Source of the DNA: Mesostigma viride
Taxonomy: Eukaryota > Streptophyta > Mesostigmatophyceae > Mesostigmatales > Mesostigmataceae
Assembly (NCBI GenBank): GCA_009746045.1
Contig: RPFO01000226.1
Location: 17,501 to 81,116, forward strand
Direction: 5' to 3'
DNA: 63,616 bases
Shown: positions 29,601 to 39,899 of the stretch, piece by piece
Numbering within the stretch: the stretch's first letter is position 1
Layout: the number at the start of each line of letters is the position of its first letter
Position numbers and translations under genes: made by a program
The notes under the pieces: generated by a model
What the model was told of the DNA's origin: nothing
Databases searched by the model: none
The model's input: the letters and a program-made list of their open reading frames with translations, nothing else

Positions 29601-32600
29601 TGCTGGGGGGGTAGACAAGGCGGGGAATGGCAAGGGGGCAGATGGCAAGGCGGCGGGTGCGGATGCCAGTGGTTTGCTATCAGGGCCACGCCGGGGGCTC
29701 ACGGGTGGCCATGCGGCGGTGGTGCTGCGCCTGCTGTGCGATGACCTGCTGGACTGCGAGGGCATGCGGGCGCTGCTGGATGAGAACGTGGAGGCGATGG
29801 CGCAGTTGAAGAAGGACCGCCACGCGATGGAGGTGGAGGACCGCAAGGTGGGCTTGTTTTTCTATTTAACAGTTTCTGGCAATCGTCTAGTTATTGTCTG
29901 GCTGGCCTTCGGAAACAGTTTGGTGCTATTTTGGGGAGGTGGCCACGGGATGGAGGTGGAGGACCACGAGGTGGGCCGAGTGTGGTTAGAGCTTTCAGCC
30001 AGGCTCAAAATTTTCTAATCCACCGTTGTTCCTTGAGCGATCGTGTAGGTATGTTCTGTTCTTGATCAATGCACCTTTGTGCCATGGAGGTGGAGGGCGC
30101 ATGGTGGGCGCTTTGAACATTTGCCAGAGTAGAATGTTTTATTAGATACCCGCATGGACGTAAAGGACCGCAAGGTGAACCTCAATAGGCTAGCATCAAG
30201 GCCATGAATAATGGTGGTTGATGGGTATATTTGGGCCCGTTTGTGGTGGAGGTGGAGGACTGCACGGTTGGTTCCTCATTACGTTGGTTGGCCTTTGTAA
30301 ACCGTTTGGCCCTTGTAAATAGTTTGGCTATGTCAGGGACTGCTACGCGGCCGAGGTGGAGGACCGCGTGGTGGGCCGCACGTGGTGATGGGGGTTGATG
30401 AGACCGTTCTAACTGTGGGCTGTTGGTTGACAGAGAAATCCTCAGATTGATGTGGTGGACTGCAGAGGTGGGTTAATGGCCACATTGGCTGGAAAAGGAG
30501 GTTGGCAGCTTTTGTGGACCTGGTGTTGTAGATGGCATGTTTTGTAGATGGCGTGCGTTTCTCAGGCGTGTTATGTTTGGGCCCCCTGGTATGAGTCCAT
30601 TCTAGGCCTCATAGCAAATGCTCTGTTTCCTGGCATTCGGACGATATATCATACATGCTTCCTCATGCAATTATCCCTCTGACGGTGGGAGCACAAGCGC
30701 GAGGCATGCTAGTCCTCGTACATACTTCTTCCACGCGGTTGCGCGCGCCACCCAGTCCTCCTGCCCTTATCGTTGCGCTCGTGCAACCAGGAGCGCAAGC
30801 ACAATATGCCGAGGAGAATAAATGCTCCTTTTACATTGTATCTCTCACGACATATGTACTGTATGTTCCGTATGCCTTAATGTCAGTGCCTCCAGGAGAG
30901 CAAGCGCACGATGTGCTGGCGCTATAATGGATTCCGACGATACGTGATGTGTTCCTCGTGCCGTTGTTCTATGCCCACAGGAGCGCAAGCGCAAGGCCGA
31001 GGAGAAAGCAGCAGCGGAGGGCAAGGGGGGGGACGGTGATGGCGGCCAGAAGAAAGGCGGGAAGAAACGCAAGTCGTCGGCAGAGGGGGCGGATGCGGTA
31101 CGTTTTCGCGCCTCTCGCACGGACATCCTGCCATCCTGTGTTTACTTGTACTATCTGTTGCTATTCTTAAAGCCACCATATGTTACTGACAAAGTCTGTG
31201 AACAGGTGTTGTCATATGGAGCTTATGTCCCGGTCGTTTACAAAACCAGCGACCAGGAGGTATATATCTACTTCGTATGCGATCGCTGTTTTTTTGTAAT
31301 AGGATTGATTAGTTTGGAACGCACACCATGTTGTTGCAAATGACTTTCTTAGTGTGGAACACACGCCACTTGGGAAGGAAACGTGAAACATGTTTTAGTG
31401 ATTTCATGACCTTGCCCTAGTCTTTGGATGATGTCATGACACTGCCGTCATGTGGAGGGGCATGGAGCTGTGGACGGGTGCATGCCACCGATGCCCCCAT
31501 GGAATTCCATCGTCCACATTGGCTGCTGCGTTGTCGCGGTTGCCACCAGCTGCCGCTGCTGTCGGCGCTGTATCCTGACCGATAAAGGCGCCTCTGTGTT
31601 TCTGTGGCTGCGACAACTGGCACTTGCGTGTCTGCTCTGCTGGGCATGTCGTGTCTGGTTCACGTGGGCAGGCTGGCGCGAAGAGCGGCGGCGATGGCCA
31701 AGGAGCCGGGGGAGGTGCTGCGGAGGCAGCGAGTGCTGATGGGATGAAAGCGGGTGAGGACGGGGCCGCTGCCGCGGGGGCCAGCAAGGCGGAAGATACA
31801 GCCGGGGGAGGGGAGGACAAGGAGGGGGGGGACAAGGGGTCCGAATCGGGGGCGGAGTCGGACGATGACGAGGAGGAAGGGGGGGAGGACGGCAAGGAGG
31901 GGGGCAGCGACGGATCGCAGAGCGATGCTAGCTCGGATGGGGAGAGCGAGGGGGAGCAAGGGGGGGAGGAGGCGGAGGAGGAGGAGGAAGCCGAGGAGGC
32001 GGAGCCTTGCTTTGACCTGCCGGAGAGTTTCCGGGAGTTCGCTGGAGATCCCAACGACCGCAAGGCCGTGCTGGCGCATCGGGACATGGTGCGGCGGGAG
32101 GAAGAGCGGCTCGCAAAGTGAGTGGGGGCAGGGTGTGGGGGGACATGGCTCCCTGGGTAGGGGGAAGAAAAATATCATAGTGGGTTGGGGATATCAAAGG
32201 GGTTAGGGACATGGGAGGAGGGGTACAATGCACACCATCAGTGGGGGGAGGGTGGGGGGATAAGAGCAGGGAAGTGGGTTTGGGTTGACTTGGGGGGGGT
32301 TGCAAAGTCGGTGGTTGGGAGGAGCGAAGGAGAGCAGCTCGCCAAAGATTATGTGGGTTGGGGTGGAGGGGGAGGGACCATGCATCGTGCATTTGCAAAC
32401 GATGGGGGAATCGTGGAAAGTTTGTGGGGCGTGCGGAGGAAGGACACCCGTGCAGATTTCGGGTAGAACTTTTGATGGCGGCGTGGGGACTTTGCCGCGC
32501 GGTGGACCGGAGCGGGTGTGTGTCTGTTCCTGCTTCAAACGCTGGGAGAGAGCAGGCGCGTGTGGTTGACTGAATGATATGTATGTGCATGTTTCTGCAG

Positions 32601-35600
32601 CCCTTGTTGTTTTGCCCCCGTTTCCCATCCAAATTTCATCAACGTGGAATGAAAAACCTTGTTTTCCTCGCCACCGCTGTTGTCATATCCGCCACAGGGA
32701 GAAGGCGGCATACGAGGCCAAGAAGAAGGCGCAGGAGCGGGCGCTGTTGACCGAGCGGCGGCGGCAGCAGGACCTCAAACGCAAGGTAGGAAGTACTTGC
32801 TGTGACGAGATGGCATGCGGGTGGTGGTGCAAGGTGGCAGCATAACCTGTACAACCTGTAGCGCAGGGTGAGGGGTTGGTGCCAAGGGAAGCGGAAAACG
32901 CAAGGTGCAATTCAAGCAAGATGCAAAGAGAGCGATAGCTGGGCCTAATGTAAAGAAATGGTGGCGAGGAGAGGCTTGCTGCTGGTGGACACGTTGTGTA
33001 GTAGCACCTAGTTGTTGAGGGTAGAACAACATTTCACGCATGGTCCAAAGGGCGCCCCTCGATCCCTAACCAGCTCCCTAATGACCCTTGCCCTCATCCT
33101 CTCCGCCTTGCCCTTCTCCCCTCGGGTCTCCTCTCGCTCTCTCACTCTCCCTCTTGTCTCCTCTTACTGGGAGAGGAAAGGAGTATGAGAAACCGTGTGC
33201 CTGCCCTCCCCTCTCATTGGTCATCTTCCCCACCTGCCCTCTACCCCTTCGGCCCTCTACCCCGCCACCGTTACACAGGAGGAGAAAGAGCGTCCCCATC
33301 GCCTCCCTTCTCCCCCTGGCTCTAACCACCTGCCCCTTTGGTGCCCGGTCTCCTCCCACATCCCCGCTCCCTAACAGGAGGAGAAGGAGCGCGAGGAGCG
33401 GCGCGCGAAGATGGAGGAGAAGTTTGAGCAGGAGATGACGCGCCGCGCGCTGCGGGTGCCTCTGCTCGGCCACGACCGCGAGCACCGCCGGTACATGGCT
33501 CCCTTGGTTACATTTTTCGCGCTTTTGTTGGCTATTCCAGGTAGCCACGGCAGTAGGGTAACTTGGAGTGCCTTGTGCAAGCAGTAAGCGTTCGCAGTGT
33601 GTCAGCGCATCAGACACTGCAAGTAAACAACCCCCGCTTTTTTTTTCCTCGTCGCGCTTGGCAATAAGGAAGCGTCAGCACTGTAGGCAAGTGGCGAGCC
33701 ATTGTACATGGCCGTGCTCCAGCCACCACTGGCCAGCGCTGGTCCCCATCACACCATGCGCTGTCATGTCTCGGGGTCCCTAGCAGAACAGGTACCACAT
33801 TTGCTTTGAGCAGCGTGGTGAAGCCCCCTTCGTCTGCCCCCTTCTTCCTCCCCCTAGTTGCCAGGTACTGGTTGTTCCCCTCCTCGTGTCGAGATCCACA
33901 TAAACAGCGGTGTCCCTCGTCCTGTGCTCCTGTGCACTCGAGCAGGTACTGGTTCTTCCCCTCCTCGTGGGGTGTCCTCTACGTGGAGGACCCCGCGACG
34001 CGCGCTTGGGGCTGGTACAGCGACAAGGAGCAAGTGGACGCGCTCATGGCATGGCTCAACGACAAGGTGGGCAGGGGGACATGCTCGCACATGCTACTAT
34101 GGTATAGTGACCGCGGCTGTAGTGTATAGTGACCGCTGCTATTCTGTACTTCGCTGATGCGGGGCCCAGCATCTTTCTGTCTTGTTGCGGATCCCGGGGC
34201 AGGACAGATGTCGAAACCCAAACAGTGGGCTCATGTGGGCTTGGGTTTTCAAGTGTGAAAAAGCGCTGGTGCGCAACGCCTGCACTCCCACTCTCTGGCT
34301 TTCCCTGGGCTCTACTTAGGGTGTCGGAGAGATCCTGTTGATGAAAAGCAAATCGGTCAGCATACTTTTGCATGCTCAAATCTTGTCTTTGTAGCCCAGA
34401 CGCCACGCGTTTGGTTCTCCTTGCCCCCCTTCCATTAACGCCATGATGCACTCTGTTTTTCTTTTTCACGCCTTCCCTCCTACCGGCTTTTCTCCTCCCC
34501 CATCTTCCCCCTTCTCCCCTCCCTCCCCCCCCAGGGCTCGCGCGAGCATGCGCTCAAGCACGCGCTGACCAAGCACTACACCAAGATCATCGCCAGCATG
34601 CGCCGCAGCGAGGGCCAGCGCGCCGCCATGTTGGAGAGCATCGCGGACGCGGGGGTCGACGCGGCCGCGCCCGCGGTGGGTGCTGCTGCCAGTTGGCAGG
34701 GGGGGCGGGGGGGTGGGGGTGGGGGTTGGTTGCTCATGGTGTCGCGAGGAGAGCACACCCCATCCGTGGTGGCGGCATTTGAGTTTGTAGGCTCGCGATG
34801 GCGGCAGCTGTCAGGGGGGAGAATGGGGTGGCCCTGGCTTGCAGGATGTTTGTAGATGAAGCATTTGTTAATATGCATTAAAATTGTGTACATCAGAAGT
34901 ATTGATGTATTTGTGTTTCTACTATGTTGTATTCAAGTCATGGAGTACCATCAGAAGCTCCCTCAGGCAAAGGAGTGGGTTTGCAGGCGTGTGCGTTTCG
35001 GCAAAGTACCTAACGAGAGGATTTAATATGAGCTTATGCTATCCCCAGCACCTGACGTTTTAGAACGTATGAGAAAAGGGGCGCGGCGAACCATTTTCCT
35101 TGTCCAAAGCTTCCCACTCCGTTGGCAATTCATGCATGCACCCTTGATGGTTCCTGCTCCGGCCACGCCATGCACATGCTGCTTTGAGATCGTCTTGGCC
35201 ACGTCATGCCATGCACTTCTTGACCGTCCTGTTTTCTCACGGCAACTTAATGGCAGCACCCACGCCTGACAGGCTCTAGTGGCACAGCACAGCATGCAGG
35301 TTTTATGTGGTTCAGGTTCATGCTCTGATCCCTCGATGCCCTGCCTTGCACCTTTTCCTTGTTTGTGCCTCCCTCCGCAACGGCATGTCATGCATGCACC
35401 CCTGGACCGTCCTCGCCCATGCACCCCTGGATTATCCTTGCCCATGCACTGCTTCACCACCAGCAGGATGGCGGCAGCAGCAGCCGCGTGTCAGCGCGCG
35501 CCAACCTGCGCCGCGCCGCCAGCACGCCCGCCCTCTCAGAGGCCGTGTCGGACGCCATGGCCCTTACGCTCAAGGAGCTGGAGAACCTACAGGTGAGGGG

Positions 35601-36957
35601 GTGTTCCTGTCATATTTAGATTAGGCTGGTCATGCGCATGCAAGGAGCTGGAGAACCTGCAGGTAATAGGCTACAACCTTGCTGCACTTGTGGGAGAACC
35701 TGCAGGTGGGGGGCGATACTGCTATAGACTTGGAATAGCTGTTTGTGAGCGCGAGGACCCCTGGAAGCCTCATGGCCAAGAAGAGGACAGCTGGACAAAA
35801 TACGTAAAAATAAAGGCATCCCTCCCTCCCCCATGCCCACGTTCGCATGTCCCTTTCTCGTGTCCATGTCATCACCCATGCTCCCAAACCCCCAGGACGC
35901 CGCGTCGCTGGCCAAGTGCGGCGTGGACGGCGGCTTCAAGTTCCTGGCCAAGCGCATGCGCGCCCCGGTGCCGCTGGAGGACGTGGCGGCCGCGCTGCTC
36001 GAGGTGGAGGAGGTGAGGGCTTGCGTAGAGCGGGGTTGGTAAATGCTTGGTACAGCCTGTGTTACATGATCTGCTGCTTGAGGCAGAGGTGGGTGCTTAC
36101 TCGCTTAGTGCCTGCTGTTATGTCTTAGGTCAGCCTTTTAATCTCTGGTATGGGTGTGTGGGTTAGGATGTAGTGGCCGCGCCGCTGGAGGTGGGCGCTG
36201 CCTCAATGTTGCTTTTGGACTACGGGCAGAGCTGCCAGTGTGAAGCAGAGGATGGGACATGGGTGTGGCGAACCCTTGGTCCGTACCAACACAGGCGATC
36301 TAACTACATGCATGCGGGTGTGTCTAGCTAACAAGGCGCGTCGAAGCCGCTGCAGAAACACTTGAGACTAGAGCGCGAGAGCATTCTCTTAAATGTGCAG
36401 TTGAGAATCCAGGGCTGCGGATCTAGGGTGTGGGGGGCCAGGCATGGCGAGAAGCTGCTTCAGCACCCTGGTGCCGAGGTGCTTTATCGCAGCACTGGTT
36501 CCCTACCTGCCGGCATTATGTCACCGGAGTGATCTCCTCCCCTTCCCCCCCCCCCAGCACACACACAAACAAACAAACACACACACACACACGCACACAC
36601 GCACACACACGCACACACACTCACCCCTGTGCGCACCCCCCCAACCCCCCCCACGCACATCCAGGCGGTCTTCAAGAACAGCACCCCACCTCGCGCTGAC
36701 GCTGACGAGTCCCTTGAAGTTGCCGGGGACTCTGCCCCCGTGACGGACGCCAATGCGGAGGGGGATGAAGAGATGACGGAAGCCGCCCCCGCGGGCCCGT
36801 CCCCCATGCAGGTGGATCGCGACAAGGAGGGGGGAGGGTTGACCAAGGGGGGGGCCAGGGGGGAGCGCGCCACACTGGTGGACGTGGAGCGCCGCTGGGA
36901 TGAAAAGGTAAAGGGGTGGTGGGAGAACACGGTGGCTGGGACAATGAAGATGAAAAG

Positions 36958-36989
<32 letters not shown>

Positions 36990-38882
36990 AGTGGTGGTGG
37001 TGGTGGTGGGTGGGTTGTGCATGGGGTGGGTGGGGGGGCTAGTGAAGAAGAACAGGTGGGTGATGATGACGAAAAGGCAGAGGTAAGAGGAGTTGTTGAC
37101 ATGCGGTGATTGATGCGAGTTTTTGCTGTGGAGTTGTAGGTTATGCGTATGCGTGGTTTCTCGATGATTAGATCACGATTCCTCCGATGGGAAGGGATGA
37201 GAGCGTGTGGGGCGACACTGATTACTTTTGGTTTGTACATCGCTTGCGCTGGGGCAGGATATGGGGGGAGCCTCGCATTCTAGCTCTTGTGTGGTTTGAT
37301 ATACTACAAATTTTTTTGTAGTATTTATTCTAGTTATTATTATAGTTTGTAGAGGGAACTTGCACTGGGACAGCAAAGCGTGCACTTGGGTGCATGTTCA
37401 TGACAGCGTTGGTTTCATGGTTGCATTATTGCATGTGCTTTGTATGAGATATGCTTTGTGTTGTTGAATTCGCGAAGCATCCTGCATCTGCTGTCGTTGG
37501 TAGCGCACAGCGCTATCGTCTTCTCTATCAAGCATCCCTTGGCCTCGATTAGCCTCCTCTAGCAAGTGCACAAGCTCACCTTGTGCAGATCAACCTCTGT
37601 ACGAGAAGCTCAGCTTTTGTTGCGGCTGTCCGTCCCATGACTGCCTCCACCGCTGGGTCCATTTGTGCCCACAGCGTCACAGCACCACCCTGCCAGAGAC
37701 CCAGATCTGGTACTCCCTGGCGGAGCGGCAGGGGTGGCAGCTGGAGGTGCAGAGCCGTTCGAGCGAGTACACGCTGGCCTTCGCCACATTCCTGCTAAGG
37801 TAAGCCCACCGTTTTCCTTGCCTGCATCTGTGCGATTTTAAATGCTTGCCTCCATCAATCATGTGTAGCTACATGTTGCTTTGTTCTAGAGGCCAAACCC
37901 TTCAGGGTGCAAGTTGGTTTGATTATCTTGATCGCTGTAAATAGACTTACCATGTAATAAACATTCAACGCGTTCCTTTCTCATCAACACGTTCCGTTCT
38001 CAGTAACTGCCACCTGGCGCACCAACCCACCGGCCCTTCGGCCCACCTGTTCTGTCATTGCTCTGGCGGCCGTTTCTGACTCGTTCTGAAACATCAACCT
38101 TTCCTAAACCCTCCTTTCCCCTTGCCCCCCTTCAGCGAGCGGTGCAGCCCGCTTTTCCAATCACGCATGCCGGCCGGGCCCAAGGCGCGAGCCGCCGTCG
38201 GCAAGCGCTCGGTGGCGGTCAACCAGCGGCCGCCGTCCGTCAGCAGCGCACCGGCAGCAGGGGTGCGCCGAGGCCGGGGCGCACCCGGTGCAGCTGAGGC
38301 GGATTCTTCGGACAGCGACTCGGATGAGCCGGACAAGGTACGAGGACAAAGTGGGCAAAGGTGTGTTAGAAGATTGGTTGAGCGTGTTCGAGGGTGGTGA
38401 AGTTATTGAAAGATCATGTTTTACAGTAGGGAAAATGTTTGTGTGAAGGCGTGGTGAAGGTTAGTAAAAGTGTTTCCTTGTTCCTAGCAATGGCACACTC
38501 ACTAGAACTGGGCAAAGTGACCCCCAAAGGGGTTGCTTTTGCAAAGCCTGGCGTAGCATGGCATGATTTACTGCAGGTATGATGGGGGTGGAGAAGTGCA
38601 GCTCTCTACCACCAACGCTAATCAGTGGTGTGCTGCACTCCATCCCCAAGAGCTGATCAACGGTATGCTTCATCTCTGCTCTCATCCGCCCCTTTGCCTG
38701 CGCAGGACGACCGCTGGTCGGAGACGTGCACCATCTGCCAGCAGCCGGGCGACCTGATCTGCTGCGACGGGAAGAACTGCGCCAGCGCAGTGCACGTGAC
38801 GTGCGCCAGCTTGCGCAACGTGCCCAAGGGCGCCTGGTACTGCATGCAGTGCCGCGCACTCGGCAAGAAGGGCAAGAGTTGA
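20616..38882 (+). CDS. ACF1/WSTF (BAZ)-like chromatin remodeling subunit, 22 exons
   Basis: Exons: 20616-20728, 21469-21641, 22561-23002, 23281-23488, 24008-24229, 25113-25171, 25675-25777, 26469-26542, 27258-27315, 28450-29847, 30981-31097, 31672-32117, 32698-32785, 33378-33490, 33946-34066, 34535-34675, 35464-35592, 35896-36012, 36665-36907, 37675-37799, 38136-38337, 38706-38882. All are GT-AG and every phase closes, giving 1622 aa. WAC domain at about 1-120 (MPLYKKQPFPR, FTGELFKDY, GEVVTYEKEGE). PHD1 at 405-455, ligands C405 C408 C424 C427 H432 C435 C452 C455. A basic helix follows, then a DDT domain at about 565-690. An acidic, EV-repeat and Lys-rich region leads to a WSD/WHIM segment at about 1205-1265 (YWFFPSSWGVLYVED, SREHALKHALTK). 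PHD2 at 1572-1613 ends the protein. The family binds ISWI-type ATPases and DNA to space nucleosomes. A C-terminal PHD sits where animal BAZ proteins carry a bromodomain. Exon 17 has a CAGCAG tandem acceptor. Confidence 0.92.
20801..20845 (+). repeat. Decayed copy of exon 1/intron 1 junction
   Basis: The exon 1 end (20693-20728, containing ACGGGGGAGCTGTTCAAGGA) is echoed in intron 1 at 20801-20840 (ACGGGGGAGCCGTTCAAGGA), followed by GGTGATT where the donor stood. Confidence 0.85.
24215..24316 (+). repeat. Copies of the exon 5/intron 5 junction
   Basis: GAGGGCCAG|GTGAGGGG at the real donor is followed in the intron by AGAGGGCCAGGTGGGGGG (about 24257) and GAGGGGGCCAGGGGAG (about 24294), with GGGGTCATAGAG repeated between them. 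Confidence 0.75.
25958..26085 (+). repeat. ~20-bp repeat (ATTATCATTATTACGTGTCC)n in intron 7
   Basis: About six units of TGTCCATTATCATTATTACG lie in intron 7 of the BAZ-like gene. Confidence 0.9.
26592..26800 (+). repeat. Two decayed copies of exon 8 with its donor
   Basis: Exon 8 ends GAGAAGGAGAACGCGAAGAA before GTAAGC at 26543. A copy at 26592-26650 keeps TCTGCCCC, GTGCATGCAGAAGGAGAA and ends at GTAAGC (26651). A second at 26757-26790 keeps AGAAAGAAGAACGCGAGAAA and ends at GTACGC. Both lie in intron 8, about 108 and 249 bases downstream. Confidence 0.85.
27340..27665 (+). repeat. ~57-bp minisatellite at the start of intron 9
   Basis: About six units of ACACGCACATGGCGGGGGAT, TATACACGCACA and TTAATTAATAGACT begin 25 bases after the exon 9 donor. 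The first bases of the intron (GTGCACACACAACGGGGGAT) resemble the unit, so the array seems to have grown from the 5' end of the intron. Confidence 0.9.
28057..28330 (+). repeat. Decayed copies of the exon 10 acceptor/start
   Basis: The exon 10 start at 28450 (CACCGCAG|GCGGAGAAAGAGGACCGCCTG) is echoed upstream. At 28161-28185 CGTCGCAG is followed by GCAGAGGGCCGCCTGCATC; at 28316 GCGGACAAGGAGGGACGCC; a weaker one near 28051 has TTGCAGGCGCGGGCGAGGA. The first retains an AG acceptor. Confidence 0.7.
29827..30473 (+). repeat. Seven serial copies of the exon 10/intron 10 junction
   Basis: The exon 10 end ATGGAGGTGGAGGACCGCAA plus donor GTGGGC (29827-29853) recurs in intron 10 at 29950, 30084, 30154, 30243, 30351 and 30445, spaced about 70-135 bases. 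Identity falls with distance. The copy at 29950 is nearly perfect with donor GTGGGC, and that at 30154 keeps CCGCAAGGTGAAC. Intervening sequence is repeated too (for example TTTGG after GGCCTT at 29909 and 30291). Confidence 0.92.
30687..31006 (+). repeat. Serial copies of the exon 11 acceptor/start
   Basis: The real exon 11 start (30981) reads CCCACAG|GAGCGCAAGCGCAAGGCC. Upstream in the same intron are copies at 30791 (CAACCAG|GAGCGCAAGCACAA, then GCCGAGGAGA), 30896 (CTCCAG|GAGAGCAAGCGCACG) and 30687 (GGGAGCACAAGCGCGAGGC). Two keep a full AG acceptor, so intron 10 carries junction copies at both ends. Confidence 0.88.
33279..33396 (+). repeat. Duplicated exon 14 acceptor/start
   Basis: CTAACAG|GAGGAGAAGGAGCGCG (exon 14, 33378) is preceded 99 bases upstream by TTACACAG|GAGGAGAAAGAGCGTC at 33279. 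Both acceptors look usable. Confidence 0.82.
33857..33975 (+). repeat. Duplicated exon 15 acceptor/start
   Basis: The exon 15 start (33946, GCAG|GTACTGGTTCTTCCCCTC, then CTCGTG) is preceded 81 bases upstream by TGCCAG|GTACTGGTTGTTCCCCTC and CTCGTG at 33865. The upstream copy keeps the AG acceptor. Confidence 0.88.
35572..35712 (+). repeat. Three copies of the exon 17/intron 17 junction
   Basis: AAGGAGCTGGAGAACCTACA with donor GGTGAGG (real, 35572-35598) is followed by AAGGAGCTGGAGAACCTGCA with GGTAATA (35642) and GGGAGAACCTGCAGGTGGGG (35692). All three keep a GT after the exon-like end. Confidence 0.92.
36550..36620. repeat. (CA)n microsatellite in intron 18
   Basis: CACACACAAACAAACAAACA-type and (CACACG)n sequence lies just before the exon 19 acceptor. 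A (GT)n tract follows exon 19 at 36963-36988. Confidence 0.9.
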
Positions 38883-39899
38883 GCGGGCATGGGGCAGCAT
38901 TGGTCGGAGGACGTATTGCCGTGTTTGATTGTAGTCTGGATCACGGAGGAAAGCTAGCCAGCTGGGTAACTGAGCAGGGACGCGATGGTATTGCAGGTGT
39001 TACAGTGAATGAGATCTATCCCCAGCTGATAAAAAGCGTGAGGTAAGTAGCCTATCTGCATTATGGTCTTATGTTATGCTGGATTCTAATGCTGGGGAGG
39101 TCAACATGTTTCCCTAAGCAGTAGCGGACATGTCTATTCATCGCATTTGGCTGCCAATTAATGAATGGCTGCTCCAAATGGGACAAACTTGCAAAGACGC
39201 TTGTGCTTGGCTTTGACTGCAACCGGTTTGCGTTGTGGAACTTACGTGCCCCTCAGCCCCTCAGGCTTTGGTAGAGGCCTTTGTATTCTCCCAAACCCGT
39301 CGCCTCGCCCTGATCGAGTTCCAAGCCAATCTGTGGCCTAGCTGGACGATAGGGCAGCCTTACTGCATCCGCTATGCTTTTGTTGCTTCCTTGTTGTACT
39401 CCACCCACAGTTGGGCCTGCACCATGACGCAGAGCGAGTCCACTGTAGCCTGCCTACTTGAGGCCGTGAGGGAAGCTAGGGTGCCTGGCCTCTGTCCGGT
39501 ATATAAGGATTGCAAGTAGGTTTCTCAATATGGGTATACCCATGTGACGGCGCGTGCATTTTATTAATGGCAAATGACGCCACTAGTGAGCACTGAATAT
39601 GCCTGGCCAGCCAGTTCTAAAGAGAATGTTCAGGAAACAGCCGACCAACACATGCAAGCAAGTGCACGTCAAGTGATGACATGGATCGCCTGGTTGAGAG
39701 TCAATAAAGTTATGCTGGCCGCCCCCTTTCTGACCGCACTCTCTTGAGACTTCTTTCCTCATGGAGCGAAACAAGGCTGCACACTGGGTGTCTTTCTCCG
39801 CCCGATCTGCAAGCGCCAGTGCTTGGCTTAGTGCCTCTTTCGCCCCCCGCAGCCACCAAAAGCTTGCGGAAGGCCGGCTGCGCCTTGATCAGTCTGGCC
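38883..39899 (+). other. 3' flank of the BAZ-like gene; no gene seen
   Basis: The first few hundred bases are probably 3' UTR. No further coding family was recognised up to the minus-strand gene at 39900. Confidence 0.4.
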
